NCBI RefSeq assembly: GCF_900197575.1
Contig: NZ_FZLN01000001.1
Location: forward strand, 930,001-994,000
DNA from: Acinetobacter apis
GTDB lineage: Bacteria; Pseudomonadota; Gammaproteobacteria; Pseudomonadales; Moraxellaceae
Direction of reading: 5' to 3'
DNA: 64,000 nucleotides
Part shown: positions 47,171 to 56,205 of the stretch, piece by piece
How positions within the stretch are numbered: position 1 is the stretch's first letter
Layout of the letters: each line of letters opens with the position of its first letter
Position numbers and translations under genes: made by a program
Notes under the pieces: model-generated
The model's input: only the letters and a program-made list of their open reading frames with translations
Databases searched by the model: none
What the model was told of the DNA's origin: nothing

Positions 47171-47248
47171 AAAAGTATGTAACTTGGTTTATTTATTGAT
47201 TTAAAACCATAGGTTGCATACTTTTCAAACAATGTTTCATTGATTTTT
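47171..47248 (+). terminator. Tandem hairpins downstream of ndh
   Basis: A long first hairpin pairs 47171-47190 with 47204-47225 (AAAAGTATG / CATACTTTT at the base, two G-T pairs and a 2-nt bulge). A second, shorter hairpin CAATG-TTT-CATTG (47230-47242) is followed by ATTTTTT. Together they form a strong terminator. Confidence 0.8.
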
Positions 47249-47282
47249 TACAAATCATCTTCATACTATTCTTTTAATAAGC

Positions 47283-47348
47283 AATACCTCTTCACAAAAT
47301 AGAGACGGCATAAAACTTGTCAATTGGCTTTTTTTATGTTGAGGTATT
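47283..47348 (+). promoter_or_regulatory. Inverted repeat flanking the slyD upstream region
   Basis: AATACCTC (47283-47290) and GAGGTATT (47341-47348) are perfect 8-bp arms around 50 nt, ending 29 nt before the slyD ATG. This may be a leader structure or a loop of operator sites. No known regulatory RNA family is recognised. Confidence 0.3.
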
Positions 47349-47377
47349 TATATACATTCACTTGATGGGTATTCCAT

Positions 47378-47860
47378 ATGACAGCTATTGCAAATAACCT
47401 CGTGGTTGCATTCCAGTACACGCTAACAAACGCAGAAGGCGAAACCCTTGATAAATCACAAGGCGAACCGTTAACCTATTTGCACGGCGCAGGTAACATC
47501 ATTCCTGGTCTAGAAAAAGCGTTAGAAGGTAAAGTTGCAGGCGATAAATTTAAAGTCACTATTCCTGCTGCTGAAGGATATGGCGAATATAACCCTGACC
47601 TTGTACAAGAAGTACCAGCGCAAATGTTCCAAGGTGTAGAAAACATCGAAGCGGGCATGCAATTCCAAGCGCAAACAGATGACGGCGTTCAGATCGTTAC
47701 TGTAAAATCTGTAGAAGGCGAAACTGTTCTTGTGGATGCAAACTTCCCACTAGCAGGTCAAGATTTAACATTTGATGTTGAAATTACAGAAGTCCGTGAA
47801 GCAAGCCAAGAAGAATTAGATCATGGCCATGTACACGGTGCAGGCGGCCACCAGCACTAA
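47378..47860 (+). CDS. slyD: SlyD-like FKBP-type peptidyl-prolyl isomerase
   Basis: 160-aa cytoplasmic cis-trans prolyl isomerase/chaperone. The FKBP domain surrounds an inserted IF domain, as in SlyD: LTYLHGAGNIIPGLEKALEGKVAGDKF, then the insert PAAEGYGEYNPDLVQEVPAQMF, then DANFPLAGQDLTFDVEITEVREAS. The C-terminus is a short His-rich tail (HGHVHGAGGHQH), less extensive than the metal-binding tail of E. coli SlyD but potentially nickel-binding. It is flanked by terminators on both sides, so it is monocistronic. Confidence 0.92.
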   Translation: MTAIANNLVVAFQYTLTNAEGETLDKSQGEPLTYLHGAGNIIPGLEKALEGKVAGDKFKVTIPAAEGYGEYNPDLVQEVPAQMFQGVENIEAGMQFQAQTDDGVQIVTVKSVEGETVLVDANFPLAGQDLTFDVEITEVREASQEELDHGHVHGAGGHQH

Positions 47861-47869
47861 GTTTATCCT

Positions 47870-47905
47870 GAAAAAGCAAAGCGAAAGCTTTGCTTTTTCG
47901 TTTTA
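47870..47905 (+). terminator. Rho-independent terminator after slyD
   Basis: A 13-bp stem GAAAAAGCAAAGC / GCTTTGCTTTTTC (47870-47882 with 47887-47899) with a GAAA tetraloop, then GTTTT. Confidence 0.92.
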
Positions 47906-47948
47906 ATGTTTGCATACTCCATATAATAATCAAATAAAAAATAAAACT

Positions 47949-49382
47949 ATGTCTAAACATCTCATTTGGTTCCGTCAGGACCTACGTATTAGCGATCACA
48001 GTGCGCTTTGGCATGCAACCCAAGACAGCGAAGCCAGCATTGCTCTCGTCATCATTTCACCTGAACAGTGGCGCATCCATCACGATGCCACCTATAAAAT
48101 TAATTTTTATTTACGCCAGCTCAAAGTACTACGTGAGCAGTTGGCTACATTAAACATTCCTTTACTGATCCAAAAAATTGACCATTGGGCAGATGTACCA
48201 AAAGCATTGGTCAAACTCACAACACAGCTTGATGTATCTGATGTTTATGCCAATGCTGAACTTGGTTGGAATGAAAGAACGCGAGATCAAGCAACTAAAG
48301 AAGCACTTGCTCAAGAAAAGATTAAATTTCATCTTTATCAAGATCGGACTATTTTTCCAGTCCAAAGCCTGCGTACACAGTCTGATGGTCCATATAAAGT
48401 ATTTGGTGCGTTTAAACGCGTCTGCTATGACCGACTTGAACCAGGCTTACCTCCATGTTATTCATCCATTGAAAAACAACCTGAAGTATCGGTTCCTAAA
48501 GAACTTGAACATCAAAATATAAATTTAGATCAATTACTTAAAGATTATGCTGTATCTGAAGATTTCGCTGAATTATGGCCTGTAGGTGAAGATATCGCGC
48601 ATCAAAAACTTGCTGAATTCATCCAAGATGATGTGCAAGATTATGATTCTGCACGAGACACCCCTGCTATCCATGGTACAAGCCAACTCTCAGCTTATCT
48701 AAATATTGGTATTTTATCTGTACGACAAGCACTCAATGAGTTATTTATTGCTCAGCATGGCGAGTTCAGCTTTCAAGGTAAAGGCCAACAAACTTGGTTA
48801 GATGAATTGCTATGGCGTGAATTTTATCAACATATTTTATATGACTTTCCAAAAGTGTCTAAGCATTTACCATTTAAAGATGATACCAAAAAAGTAAAAT
48901 GGCGTGATGCTGAAGAAGATTTTGAAAAATGGACCCAAGGTAAAACAGGTATTCCAATTGTTGATGCTGGTATGCAGCAGCTGTTGCAAACAGGTTGGAT
49001 GCACAACCGTGTTCGTATGATCACTGCCATGTTTTTAAGCAAAAACCTTTTAATAGATTGGCGTAAAGGTGAACAGTGGTTCATGCAACACTTAATCGAT
49101 GGAGAGTTGGCTGCAAACAATGGCGGTTGGCAATGGTCAGCATCGACAGGTACAGATTCTGTTCCCTATTTTAGAATCTTTAACCCTGTGACACAGTCAC
49201 AACGCTTTGACCCCAATGGTGAGTATATTAAAACATGGCTACCTGAGCTAAAGTCACTGTCAAATAAAGACATTCATGCACCTTATGACAGTAAGCAAAA
49301 GCCATCTATTGATTATCCTGAACCGATTGTGGATTTAAAATCAAGCCGTGCTAGAGCGATTGATGCATTTAAAAACTTATAA
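47949..49382 (+). CDS. phrB: Deoxyribodipyrimidine photolyase
   Basis: 477-aa FAD enzyme that uses blue light to repair cyclobutane pyrimidine dimers. The ATG at 47949 begins MSKHLIWFRQDLRISDHSALW; an in-frame start at 47910 would add a polar Asn/Lys stretch not seen in the family. The antenna domain covers about residues 1-130 and the FAD domain the rest, with QTWLDELLWREFYQHILYDFP, RMITAMFLSKNLLIDWRKGEQWFM and the FAD/DNA signature ANNGGWQWSASTGTDSVPYFRIFNP. Full length. It lies downstream of slyD but is separated by a terminator. Confidence 0.95.
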   Translation: MSKHLIWFRQDLRISDHSALWHATQDSEASIALVIISPEQWRIHHDATYKINFYLRQLKVLREQLATLNIPLLIQKIDHWADVPKALVKLTTQLDVSDVYANAELGWNERTRDQATKEALAQEKIKFHLYQDRTIFPVQSLRTQSDGPYKVFGAFKRVCYDRLEPGLPPCYSSIEKQPEVSVPKELEHQNINLDQLLKDYAVSEDFAELWPVGEDIAHQKLAEFIQDDVQDYDSARDTPAIHGTSQLSAYLNIGILSVRQALNELFIAQHGEFSFQGKGQQTWLDELLWREFYQHILYDFPKVSKHLPFKDDTKKVKWRDAEEDFEKWTQGKTGIPIVDAGMQQLLQTGWMHNRVRMITAMFLSKNLLIDWRKGEQWFMQHLIDGELAANNGGWQWSASTGTDSVPYFRIFNPVTQSQRFDPNGEYIKTWLPELKSLSNKDIHAPYDSKQKPSIDYPEPIVDLKSSRARAIDAFKNL

Positions 49383-49391
49383 AACCATGAT

Positions 49392-49422
49392 AAAAAAGTG
49401 AGCAAATGCTCACTTTTTTATA
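49392..49422. terminator. Bidirectional terminator between phrB and yaaA
   Basis: The stem AAAAAAGTGAGC / GCTCACTTTTTT (49392-49403 with 49408-49419) has a 4-nt loop, with T-runs on both strands. Confidence 0.9.
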
Positions 49423-49428
49423 TCAAAT

Positions 49429-50208
49429 TTATGCTTCAGCTTCATCACGCTTAAAAACCAATTCATGGTCATTTGAATTGACTGAATCAAAATAATAACC
49501 TTGGCTATTAAATGCTTTCAAATCATCAATCTTTTGTGGCTGTTGTTCAATAATGAATCTTGCCATCAATCCACGTGCTTTTTTGGCATGAAAGCTAATT
49601 ACTTTATATTGTCCATTTTTTTGATCTAAAAACACAGGTTTTACAATATTCGCCTGAAGTTTTTGTGCTGAAACCACTTTATAATATTCATCAGATGCTA
49701 AGTTAATTAATAGATTGCTTTTAATCGCATCAAGGTCTTGGCGGATTAAATCACTGATTTGATCACCCCAAAACGCGTATAAATGACTATTTTGCCCATG
49801 TTTAAGACGTGTGCCCATCTCTAAGCGATATGGCATCATTAAATCAAGTGGTCGCAACAAACCATATAAACCTGACAGCATTCTTAAGTGATCTTGGGCA
49901 AAATCAATGTGCTCATCTTTTAAAGAATAACTGTCTAAACCAGTATATACATCCCCTTTAAAGGCAAATAGCGCTTGACGTGCATTTGAGAAATCAAACT
50001 CAGGGGTCCAGTCTTGAAAGCGTGCTGCATTGAGTGTGGCAATATTATCGCTCACTTTCATTAAAGCGCTAATTTGTGATGCAGATAATTCACGACATGT
50101 TTCAATCAATTCAGCAGAAGATGATAATAATCTTGGCTGTGTATAACGATCTGTTGGTAAAGCGGTTTCATAATCGAGCGTTTTCGCTGGCGAAATCAAA
50201 GCAAGCAT
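49429..50208 (-). CDS. yaaA: Peroxide stress protein YaaA
   Basis: 259-aa cytoplasmic protein of the UPF0246 (DUF328) family, which in E. coli limits free iron and DNA damage during peroxide stress. The N-terminal signature [24 protein letters not shown] is followed by [17 protein letters not shown], the core [41 protein letters not shown] and the C-terminal [15 protein letters not shown]. All are typical and of normal length. It diverges from the alpha/beta hydrolase gene. No OxyR box can be called by eye. Confidence 0.93.
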   Translation of the reverse strand: MLALISPAKTLDYETALPTDRYTQPRLLSSSAELIETCRELSASQISALMKVSDNIATLNAARFQDWTPEFDFSNARQALFAFKGDVYTGLDSYSLKDEHIDFAQDHLRMLSGLYGLLRPLDLMMPYRLEMGTRLKHGQNSHLYAFWGDQISDLIRQDLDAIKSNLLINLASDEYYKVVSAQKLQANIVKPVFLDQKNGQYKVISFHAKKARGLMARFIIEQQPQKIDDLKAFNSQGYYFDSVNSNDHELVFKRDEAEA

Positions 50209-50330
50209 AGTTCAACCTGTATCTTATCTATATAAATCACTATAACAGTACGTAATTTTGAAAGCTAATTTGTGTTTTTAATGACAATTATCGGTATCAT
50301 AAGACTTTATTTTTCAACACACCTATCGTT

Positions 50331-50963
50331 ATGACAGATACAATTTTCTTAAATGGACCTGAAGGTAAAATTGAAGTATTTGTAGACTATCCAGAGAGTA
50401 CTGCAAAAGGATTTGCCGTGGTTTGTCATCCTCACCCATTACAAGGTGGGACACCGCATCACAAAGTACCTGCTTTATTGGCAAAAATCTTTACTGAGCA
50501 TGGCTGCGTGGTCTATCGACCAAGTTTTCGTGGCTCAGGACAAAGTGATGGAACGCACAATGAAGGCTTTGGAGAAACAGATGATATTTTGTCGGTAATT
50601 GAATATGCACAGTCATCACATCCTGACTTAGCATTTGTTGCTGGTGGGTTTAGCTTTGGTGCACATGTTATGGCTAAAGCTTATGACCAACTGCCTGCCA
50701 ATGAACGTCCAATTCAGCTAATTCTGTGCGGACTACCAACAGCAACAGTACAAGGGCTACGTCATTACAAAACACCTGATCTTAAAGGCAATATTTTGTT
50801 GATTCATGGCGAAGCAGATGATATTACCTTATTATCAGATGCGATTGTATGGGCAAAACCACAAAAACATGCCATTACTATTTTCCCTGGTGCAAACCAC
50901 TTTTTCACAGGGTATTTAAAACAATTGCGTGATGCAATTGAACGTTTTGTGAATATTCCTTAA
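50331..50963 (+). CDS. Alpha/beta hydrolase
   Basis: 210-aa single-domain hydrolase. The oxyanion region VVCHPHPLQGGTPHHKV (residues about 30-46), the strand/turn YRPSFRGSGQSDG, the nucleophile elbow GGFSFGAH (Ser at about 109), the acid-bearing LLIHGEADDITLL and the catalytic His in FPGANHFFTG make a complete triad. It resembles small cytoplasmic dienelactone-hydrolase/serine-esterase-like proteins widespread in proteobacteria. Substrate unknown. No signal peptide. Confidence 0.88.
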   Translation: MTDTIFLNGPEGKIEVFVDYPESTAKGFAVVCHPHPLQGGTPHHKVPALLAKIFTEHGCVVYRPSFRGSGQSDGTHNEGFGETDDILSVIEYAQSSHPDLAFVAGGFSFGAHVMAKAYDQLPANERPIQLILCGLPTATVQGLRHYKTPDLKGNILLIHGEADDITLLSDAIVWAKPQKHAITIFPGANHFFTGYLKQLRDAIERFVNIP

Positions 50964-50970
50964 CTATGTT

Positions 50971-51006
50971 TGCGTGACATTGCCATTTGTAATGTCACGC
51001 ATTTGA
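50971..51006 (+). terminator. Hairpin downstream of the alpha/beta hydrolase gene
   Basis: An 11-bp stem TGCGTGACATT / AATGTCACGCA (50971-50981 with 50991-51001) and 9-nt loop, then TTTGAAT. It begins 7 nt after the stop. The T-run is short but the stem is strong. Confidence 0.7.
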
Positions 51007-51055
51007 ATAAGATAATCAAAACGCCCTTCTACTTTACATATGCAAGGTGCCTTTT

Positions 51056-51520
51056 ATGAGCCAAAATTTAGACCATTACGACTATCAAATTATTCATCAC
51101 TTACAACTCAACGGCCGTTTAAGCAACCAAGAACTGGCAGCACTGATCGGATTATCGACATCGCAATGCTCAAGACGTCGTATTTTATTAGAACAAAATA
51201 AAGTCATTGCTGGTTACTATGCACAGATTTCACCTGCTGCAAACCCAGTTCCCATCACAGGCATCATTGCGGTTAAAATTAATTATCATAATCATGACAG
51301 CTACACTAAATTCGTAGATCTCATTAGTACAAACCCAAATATCAAAGATATTTATAAAGTCACAGGAGATTATGATTTTTTATTTAATGTGGCTGTAAAA
51401 GATTTTAACGAAATGAGCTTACTGATCTCTCGGCTATCATCGAGTGATTTTTGTGTGAAAGACTTATATACATCGATTGTGCTTGAAAAACTAAAAGAAA
51501 ATAATATTACTTATATTTAA
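51056..51520 (+). CDS. Lrp/AsnC family transcriptional regulator
   Basis: 154-aa DNA-binding regulator. The ATG at 51056 has AAGG 8 nt upstream; an in-frame GTG at 51047 overlaps that site. The N-terminal helix-turn-helix is LNGRLSNQELAALIGLSTSQCSRRRILLEQNKVI (about 20-53), followed by a RAM/AsnC ligand-binding domain (about 70-145) with YKVTGDYDFLFNVAVKDF. Lrp-type regulators respond to amino acids, often controlling a neighbouring transporter. The next gene downstream is a YitT membrane protein, a possible target. Confidence 0.92.
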   Translation: MSQNLDHYDYQIIHHLQLNGRLSNQELAALIGLSTSQCSRRRILLEQNKVIAGYYAQISPAANPVPITGIIAVKINYHNHDSYTKFVDLISTNPNIKDIYKVTGDYDFLFNVAVKDFNEMSLLISRLSSSDFCVKDLYTSIVLEKLKENNITYI

Positions 51521-51558
51521 GCCGTGACTTGCAACACATTACTGCCTTATGGCAATGA

Positions 51559-51608
51559 ATAGGATATTTAACTTTATATTTTATAATAATAGCAACTTAT
51601 CCTATAAT
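51559..51608 (+). promoter_or_regulatory. Inverted repeat overlapping the yitT-family promoter
   Basis: ATAGGATA (51559-51566) and TATCCTAT (51598-51605) form an 8-bp inverted repeat with a 31-nt AT-rich spacer. The right arm overlaps a consensus -10 TATAAT (51603-51608), 51 nt before the YitT ATG. It may be an operator, perhaps for the adjacent Lrp-family regulator. Confidence 0.35.
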
Positions 51609-51658
51609 GCAGACTTAATTTACATTATTCATGCATTTACTCGGTTAAGGCTTTATCA

Positions 51659-52285
51659 ATGAACCAAAACATCTCGCCATCTGATCCAACCATTATAGAT
51701 GCACATACACGCTTTGAAGATGTTTTGGCCATGTTGATCAGTACATTCATTTTGTCTTTTGCACTGAATTTATTGCAATTTTCACATATCATGACTGGTG
51801 GAACAGCAGGATTATCGTTATTGATTCATTATATGACGGGCTTAAAATTTGGAACTGCTTTTTTTCTGATTAATATTCCGTTTTATTATTTTGCTTATCG
51901 AAAAATGGGCATGGCATTGGTGGTGAAAACATTTATTGCTGTCGCCTTATTGTCTGTTTTTTCAGAACTCACGCCTCAGTTTATTCATATTGATGCACTC
52001 AATCCAGTTTACTCCACCATTATCGCCAATGTCATTATGGGAATTAGCTTTTTAATTTTATTTCGACATCGTTCAAGCTTAGGTGGAATTAATTTATTGG
52101 CTTTATTTATGCAAAGCCGTTACCAGATCCCTGCAGGTAAAATTCAAATGGGTATTGATCTCACGATTTTAGCTGCTTCTGCTTTTTTTATTCCATGGCA
52201 GATATTACTCATTTCGATGCTAGGCGCTGTGATTTTAAACTTCATCATTGCCATGAATCATAAAACCAGCCGTTATATTGCATAA
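51659..52285 (+). CDS. YitT family membrane protein
   Basis: 208-aa integral membrane protein with about six helices. The signature LLQFSHIMTGGTAGLSLLIHYMTGLKFGTAFFLINIPFYYFAYRKMG is typical of the YitT/YczE family (DUF161). Later motifs are LFRHRSSLGGINLLALFM and GKIQMGIDLTILAASAFF. The C-terminal cytoplasmic DUF2179 domain present in long Firmicutes YitT proteins is absent; the protein ends shortly after the last helix. Function is unknown; transport is inferred from topology. Confidence 0.88.
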   Translation: MNQNISPSDPTIIDAHTRFEDVLAMLISTFILSFALNLLQFSHIMTGGTAGLSLLIHYMTGLKFGTAFFLINIPFYYFAYRKMGMALVVKTFIAVALLSVFSELTPQFIHIDALNPVYSTIIANVIMGISFLILFRHRSSLGGINLLALFMQSRYQIPAGKIQMGIDLTILAASAFFIPWQILLISMLGAVILNFIIAMNHKTSRYIA

Positions 52286-52288
52286 ATA

Positions 52289-52316
52289 AAAGCCACTGTA
52301 TTTACAGTGGCCAAAA
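52289..52316 (-). terminator. Terminator of pepD
   Basis: A 9-bp stem GCCACTGTA / TACAGTGGC (52292-52300 with 52303-52311). On minus it is followed by TTTTATTTA, so it acts mainly for pepD. On plus the tail is CCAAAAG and unsuitable, though the stem may still slow read-through from the YitT gene. Confidence 0.8.
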
Positions 52317-52320
52317 GAAA

Positions 52321-53775
52321 TCACTCAACCAATAATAACGCTGCAGTTAAAAGCTGCCAACAATGAGCAACGCTTTCTACACGCACACGTTCACCTGGTG
52401 CATGTGCACCTTGAATATCAGGACCAAAAGAAACCATTTCTAAATGTGGGTAATGTTCAGCAATAATGCCACATTCAAGCCCTGCATGAATCACTTTAAG
52501 CTGAGGTTCAATATGAAATGCTGTTTGATAGGCACGCTGTAAACATTGCAATGCAGCAGACTGAGGGTTTGGTGTCCAACCAGATACCAAGGGTGTCAAC
52601 TCCGCATCAATATGATGTTGCTGAAAATGTTGCACAATATGCTGCGCAAGTTTTGCAGCTTCAGCATTGACCATGGATCGTACCATGATTTTTGCTGTAG
52701 CAGATGCCTGTGTAAGGGCTATCATTCCAATATTATTTGATGTTTCTACCACATCATCTAATACATCACTCATGCGATCAATACCATATGGACAGGTTGC
52801 TAAAGCACTTAACCATGCGTGCTGATCCATCTGACTCATGACATGTTGAGGTGCTGTTGTCACAGGCGTCAACTCAATCTTTAAACCATCATCAATCTGC
52901 TGTAAATCATGGTGCCAATGACGCAAATGCTGTTCAATCTGCTGCTCTAATGCATCCACATGTTGTGGATCAATTGCAATAATGGCATGTGCTTCACGTG
53001 GAATGGCATTACGCGCTGTGCCCCCAATAAATTCAGCCACATAAATATCATCAGTTAAATAATGAAGTAATTGCGCTAAAATCACATTGGCATTGCCTCG
53101 ACCTAAATGAATATCAACCCCTGAATGCCCACCTTTTAATCCATGTACTTGAATTTCAAACCATGAAGCATGGCTTGGTGCTGTGATATAAGCCGTCTGT
53201 TTAGATAACTCAACATCTTGACTGCCTGCACAACCAAGATACAGCTCACCCCACTCTTCTGTATCCATATTAAAAAGCCATTGACCTTGAAGCATATTGC
53301 TTGCAAGCTCTCGTGCCCCACTCATGCCTGCTTCTTCGTCAACGGTCAGCAATACTTCAATCGGGCCATGTTCTAAAGTTTGACTTTCTAATACAGCCAA
53401 AGCCAATGCCACACCAATCCCATTGTCTGCACCTAATGTGGTATTTTTAGCAATAAGCCATCCATCTTCTAAAACAGCTTGAATAGGATCTCGATTAAAA
53501 TCATGGATAGTATTACGGTTGGCTTGGGTCACCATGTCTAAATGACCTTGTAAAATTACACCTGGTCGATCTTCACGGCCTGTTGTGGCAGGTTTACGAA
53601 TTACCACATTTCCAATAGCATCTACTTGAGTTTCAAGCTCAAGTTGTTGTGCCCATGCCAATATATGATCACGTAATACATGTTCTTGTTTGGATGGCCG
53701 AGGAATACGACATAACATTGCAAATTGGTTCCATACAATTGATGGCTGCAAGCTCGATATATCAAATGATGTCAT
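52321..53775 (-). CDS. pepD: Aminoacyl-histidine dipeptidase (PepD)
   Basis: 484-aa M20-family zinc dipeptidase with broad dipeptide specificity (carnosinase-like). Metal and catalytic residues are visible: His and Asp in LQGHLDMVTQ, the bridging Asp in LGADNGIGVALALA, Glu-Glu in TVDEEAGMSGA, Asp in FNMDTEEWGELYLGCAGS and the C-terminal His in FGPDIQGAHAPGERV. The lid domain lies between about residues 205 and 390. Full length. No signal peptide, so cytosolic. Confidence 0.95.
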   Translation of the reverse strand: MTSFDISSLQPSIVWNQFAMLCRIPRPSKQEHVLRDHILAWAQQLELETQVDAIGNVVIRKPATTGREDRPGVILQGHLDMVTQANRNTIHDFNRDPIQAVLEDGWLIAKNTTLGADNGIGVALALAVLESQTLEHGPIEVLLTVDEEAGMSGARELASNMLQGQWLFNMDTEEWGELYLGCAGSQDVELSKQTAYITAPSHASWFEIQVHGLKGGHSGVDIHLGRGNANVILAQLLHYLTDDIYVAEFIGGTARNAIPREAHAIIAIDPQHVDALEQQIEQHLRHWHHDLQQIDDGLKIELTPVTTAPQHVMSQMDQHAWLSALATCPYGIDRMSDVLDDVVETSNNIGMIALTQASATAKIMVRSMVNAEAAKLAQHIVQHFQQHHIDAELTPLVSGWTPNPQSAALQCLQRAYQTAFHIEPQLKVIHAGLECGIIAEHYPHLEMVSFGPDIQGAHAPGERVRVESVAHCWQLLTAALLLVE

Positions 53776-53862
53776 AAGTTCCTCATTTTTAAATTAAATA
53801 GTCATTCAACTAGATTAAAACAATTTCGAATACTTCAGGGATTAAGTGAACTATTCACAACA

Positions 53863-53889
53863 AAAAACCAGAGCGAACTCTGGCTTTTT
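53863..53889. terminator. Terminator of tyrA-aroA
   Basis: A 6-bp GC core CCAGAG / CTCTGG (53868-53873 with 53878-53883) extended by A/T pairs (AAAA / TTTT), with a CGAA loop. T-runs on both strands. It lies 20 nt past the aroA stop. Confidence 0.85.
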
Positions 53890-53910
53890 AATTCAATTTA
53901 CACAGTACAA

Positions 53911-56151
53911 TTAACCAATGGTTTGAATCGCTAATCCAGCTTCATTGGCAAGCTGAGTAAATGTTGGAAAACTCGTTGCCACTGTTTCAGTACCATGGAT
54001 GGTTACGACATCAGATGCACGTAATCCTGCAATACTAAAACTCATCGCAATACGATGATCATGATGTGACTCAACATCTGCGCCTGTAAAGATTGGTGAC
54101 CAATCACCAGATTTTCCTTTACCTTCAATAATAATGCCGTCAGGTGTTGCTGTACAGTCAATTCCCATCGCTTGTAAACCATCTACCATGACTTGAATAC
54201 GGTCAGATTCTTTTACACGCAACTCAGCAGCACCTGTCAGTACAGTCTTGCCTTCCGCACATGATGCCGCAACAAATAATGCTGGAAATTCATCAATTGC
54301 CAAAGGTACTTGGTCTTCAGGAATATGAATACCTCTTAGCGTGCGCGTGCCACGAATACGAATATCTGCAATTGGCTCACCACCTGCAATACGCTCATTT
54401 GCCACAGCAATGTCTGCACCCATGTGCTTTAGAATTTCGATCACCCCAGTACGCGTTGGGTTAATACCAACAGCCTCTAAAGTAATATCTGAATCTTCAG
54501 TAATGGCTGCACCTACCATAAAGAAAGCAGCCGATGAAATATCAGATGGCACTTGAATATTGGTTCCAACTAAACGTCCACCACCGATCAAACTGATTCT
54601 ATTGCCTTCAGTTTTCACGTCATAACCAAAGGCACGCAACATGCGTTCTGTGTGATCACGCGTTGGCTCTGGTTCTGTAACAGATGTTTCACCTTCAGCC
54701 CATAATCCAGCCAATAAAATACCTGATTTTACTTGTGCAGATGCCATTGGTAAGTCGTAATGAATTCCTTTAAGTGCTTGCGCACCAACCAAACTAATCG
54801 GTGGTGTACCACGTTCACCCGTGGTTTGAATTTGGGCACCCATTAAACGTAATGGTTTAGCAATACGCTCCATTGGGCGTTTAGACAATGAAGCGTCTCC
54901 GATCATCACTGAATCAAACTGCTGCGCAGAAAGTATGCCTGAAAGTAGACGAATACTGGTCCCTGAGTTGCCCATATCTAGTGGCTTACCTGCAGGTTTT
55001 AAACCTGACATGCCAACACCATGAATGGTTACTTCACCTTGGTTTGGACCTTCAATTTTTACACCCATGTCTTTAAATGCTTGCAATGTGGCTAACGCAT
55101 CTTCACCTTCTAAGAATCCTGTCACATGCGTTGTACCTTCTGCAATTGCACCAAACATAATTGAACGATGCGATACAGATTTATCACCAGGTACAGAGAA
55201 AGTCCCCTGAAAGCGATGTTTTTGAGGCAATATGGTAAATTTTTGAGTCACCTGTTCTTTCTCCATCACAGTGTGTTTACTAAGCATATAATTAAAATGT
55301 TGACGCGCAGCTTGTGCATTTTTTAATAATCCCATTAACGCTTGCGAGTTATCTGTGTCTATTAAATGTCGTATGGTTTTAAGCTGCGCTTCAAAACCAT
55401 CTACAGCGCTTAAAATCGCTGTTTTGTTGGCAAAGAAAATGTCATGCCACATCTGAGGATCAGAAGCAGCAATGCGAGAAAAATCGCGAAAGCCGCCTGC
55501 TGCATACCTAAAAATGTCTAAATTATCTTGTCTACTGGCCAATTGCTCGACCAAATTAAAAGCCATTAAATGGGGCAAATGACTGGTATGTGCTAATACT
55601 TCATCATGCTGATCGACCCCCATACAAATCACTTCAGCATCTGCCGCTTGCCACAATTGTGTTAACTTTTGAACAGCCCATGATGCGCTGCTGTCTAAAG
55701 GCGTAAGAATCACTTTATGATGTGCAAATAAATCAACTTTACCTGCATGCACACCCGTATGCTCACTGCCAGCAATCGGATGGCCTGGTACAAAACCTAT
55801 CGGTAAATCTGAACCAAACACAGCTTGTGCTGCACGTACAACATTGCCTTTGGTACTGCCAACATCTGTCAAAATAACATCTTTAGACAAATAAGGTTTG
55901 ATCTGCACAAGCACTTTTTCTGTGGCTTGTACAGGCAATGCTAAAACGACCAAATCGGCATCTCGCACAGCATCAATTGGATTGCTATAACCCTCGTGAA
56001 TCAATCCCAATGCCTTTGCATCATTTAATGTTTGTATTGAACGTGTGGATGCAACCACATGGTCTGCTAAGCTTCGTGCTTGGATGACACGTGCCAAACT
56101 TGAACCAATTAACCCCAATCCAATAAACGCGACTTTCTTAAATCGTGGCAT
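53911..56151 (-). CDS. tyrA-aroA: Bifunctional prephenate dehydrogenase / EPSP synthase (TyrA-AroA fusion)
   Basis: 746-aa fusion. The N-terminal half (about 1-290) is prephenate dehydrogenase for tyrosine synthesis, with Rossmann motif IGLGLIGSSLA, VGSTKG, GHPIAGSEHTG and LPHLMAFNL. The C-terminal half (about 305-746) is 3-phosphoshikimate 1-carboxyvinyltransferase for chorismate synthesis, with SVPGDKSVSHRSIMFGA, GNSGTSIRLLSG, EPTRDHTERML, AAELRVKESDRI and HDHRIAMSF. An internal Met at residue 296 has no ribosome binding site, so one polypeptide is expected. It lies 54 nt downstream of pheA. Confidence 0.96.
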   Translation of the reverse strand: MPRFKKVAFIGLGLIGSSLARVIQARSLADHVVASTRSIQTLNDAKALGLIHEGYSNPIDAVRDADLVVLALPVQATEKVLVQIKPYLSKDVILTDVGSTKGNVVRAAQAVFGSDLPIGFVPGHPIAGSEHTGVHAGKVDLFAHHKVILTPLDSSASWAVQKLTQLWQAADAEVICMGVDQHDEVLAHTSHLPHLMAFNLVEQLASRQDNLDIFRYAAGGFRDFSRIAASDPQMWHDIFFANKTAILSAVDGFEAQLKTIRHLIDTDNSQALMGLLKNAQAARQHFNYMLSKHTVMEKEQVTQKFTILPQKHRFQGTFSVPGDKSVSHRSIMFGAIAEGTTHVTGFLEGEDALATLQAFKDMGVKIEGPNQGEVTIHGVGMSGLKPAGKPLDMGNSGTSIRLLSGILSAQQFDSVMIGDASLSKRPMERIAKPLRLMGAQIQTTGERGTPPISLVGAQALKGIHYDLPMASAQVKSGILLAGLWAEGETSVTEPEPTRDHTERMLRAFGYDVKTEGNRISLIGGGRLVGTNIQVPSDISSAAFFMVGAAITEDSDITLEAVGINPTRTGVIEILKHMGADIAVANERIAGGEPIADIRIRGTRTLRGIHIPEDQVPLAIDEFPALFVAASCAEGKTVLTGAAELRVKESDRIQVMVDGLQAMGIDCTATPDGIIIEGKGKSGDWSPIFTGADVESHHDHRIAMSFSIAGLRASDVVTIHGTETVATSFPTFTQLANEAGLAIQTIG

Positions 56152-56205
56152 ACCCTCACCTTACTGTATTCATGTTAAAACTTGTCCTTTTAAGCAGTTC
56201 GCCCG

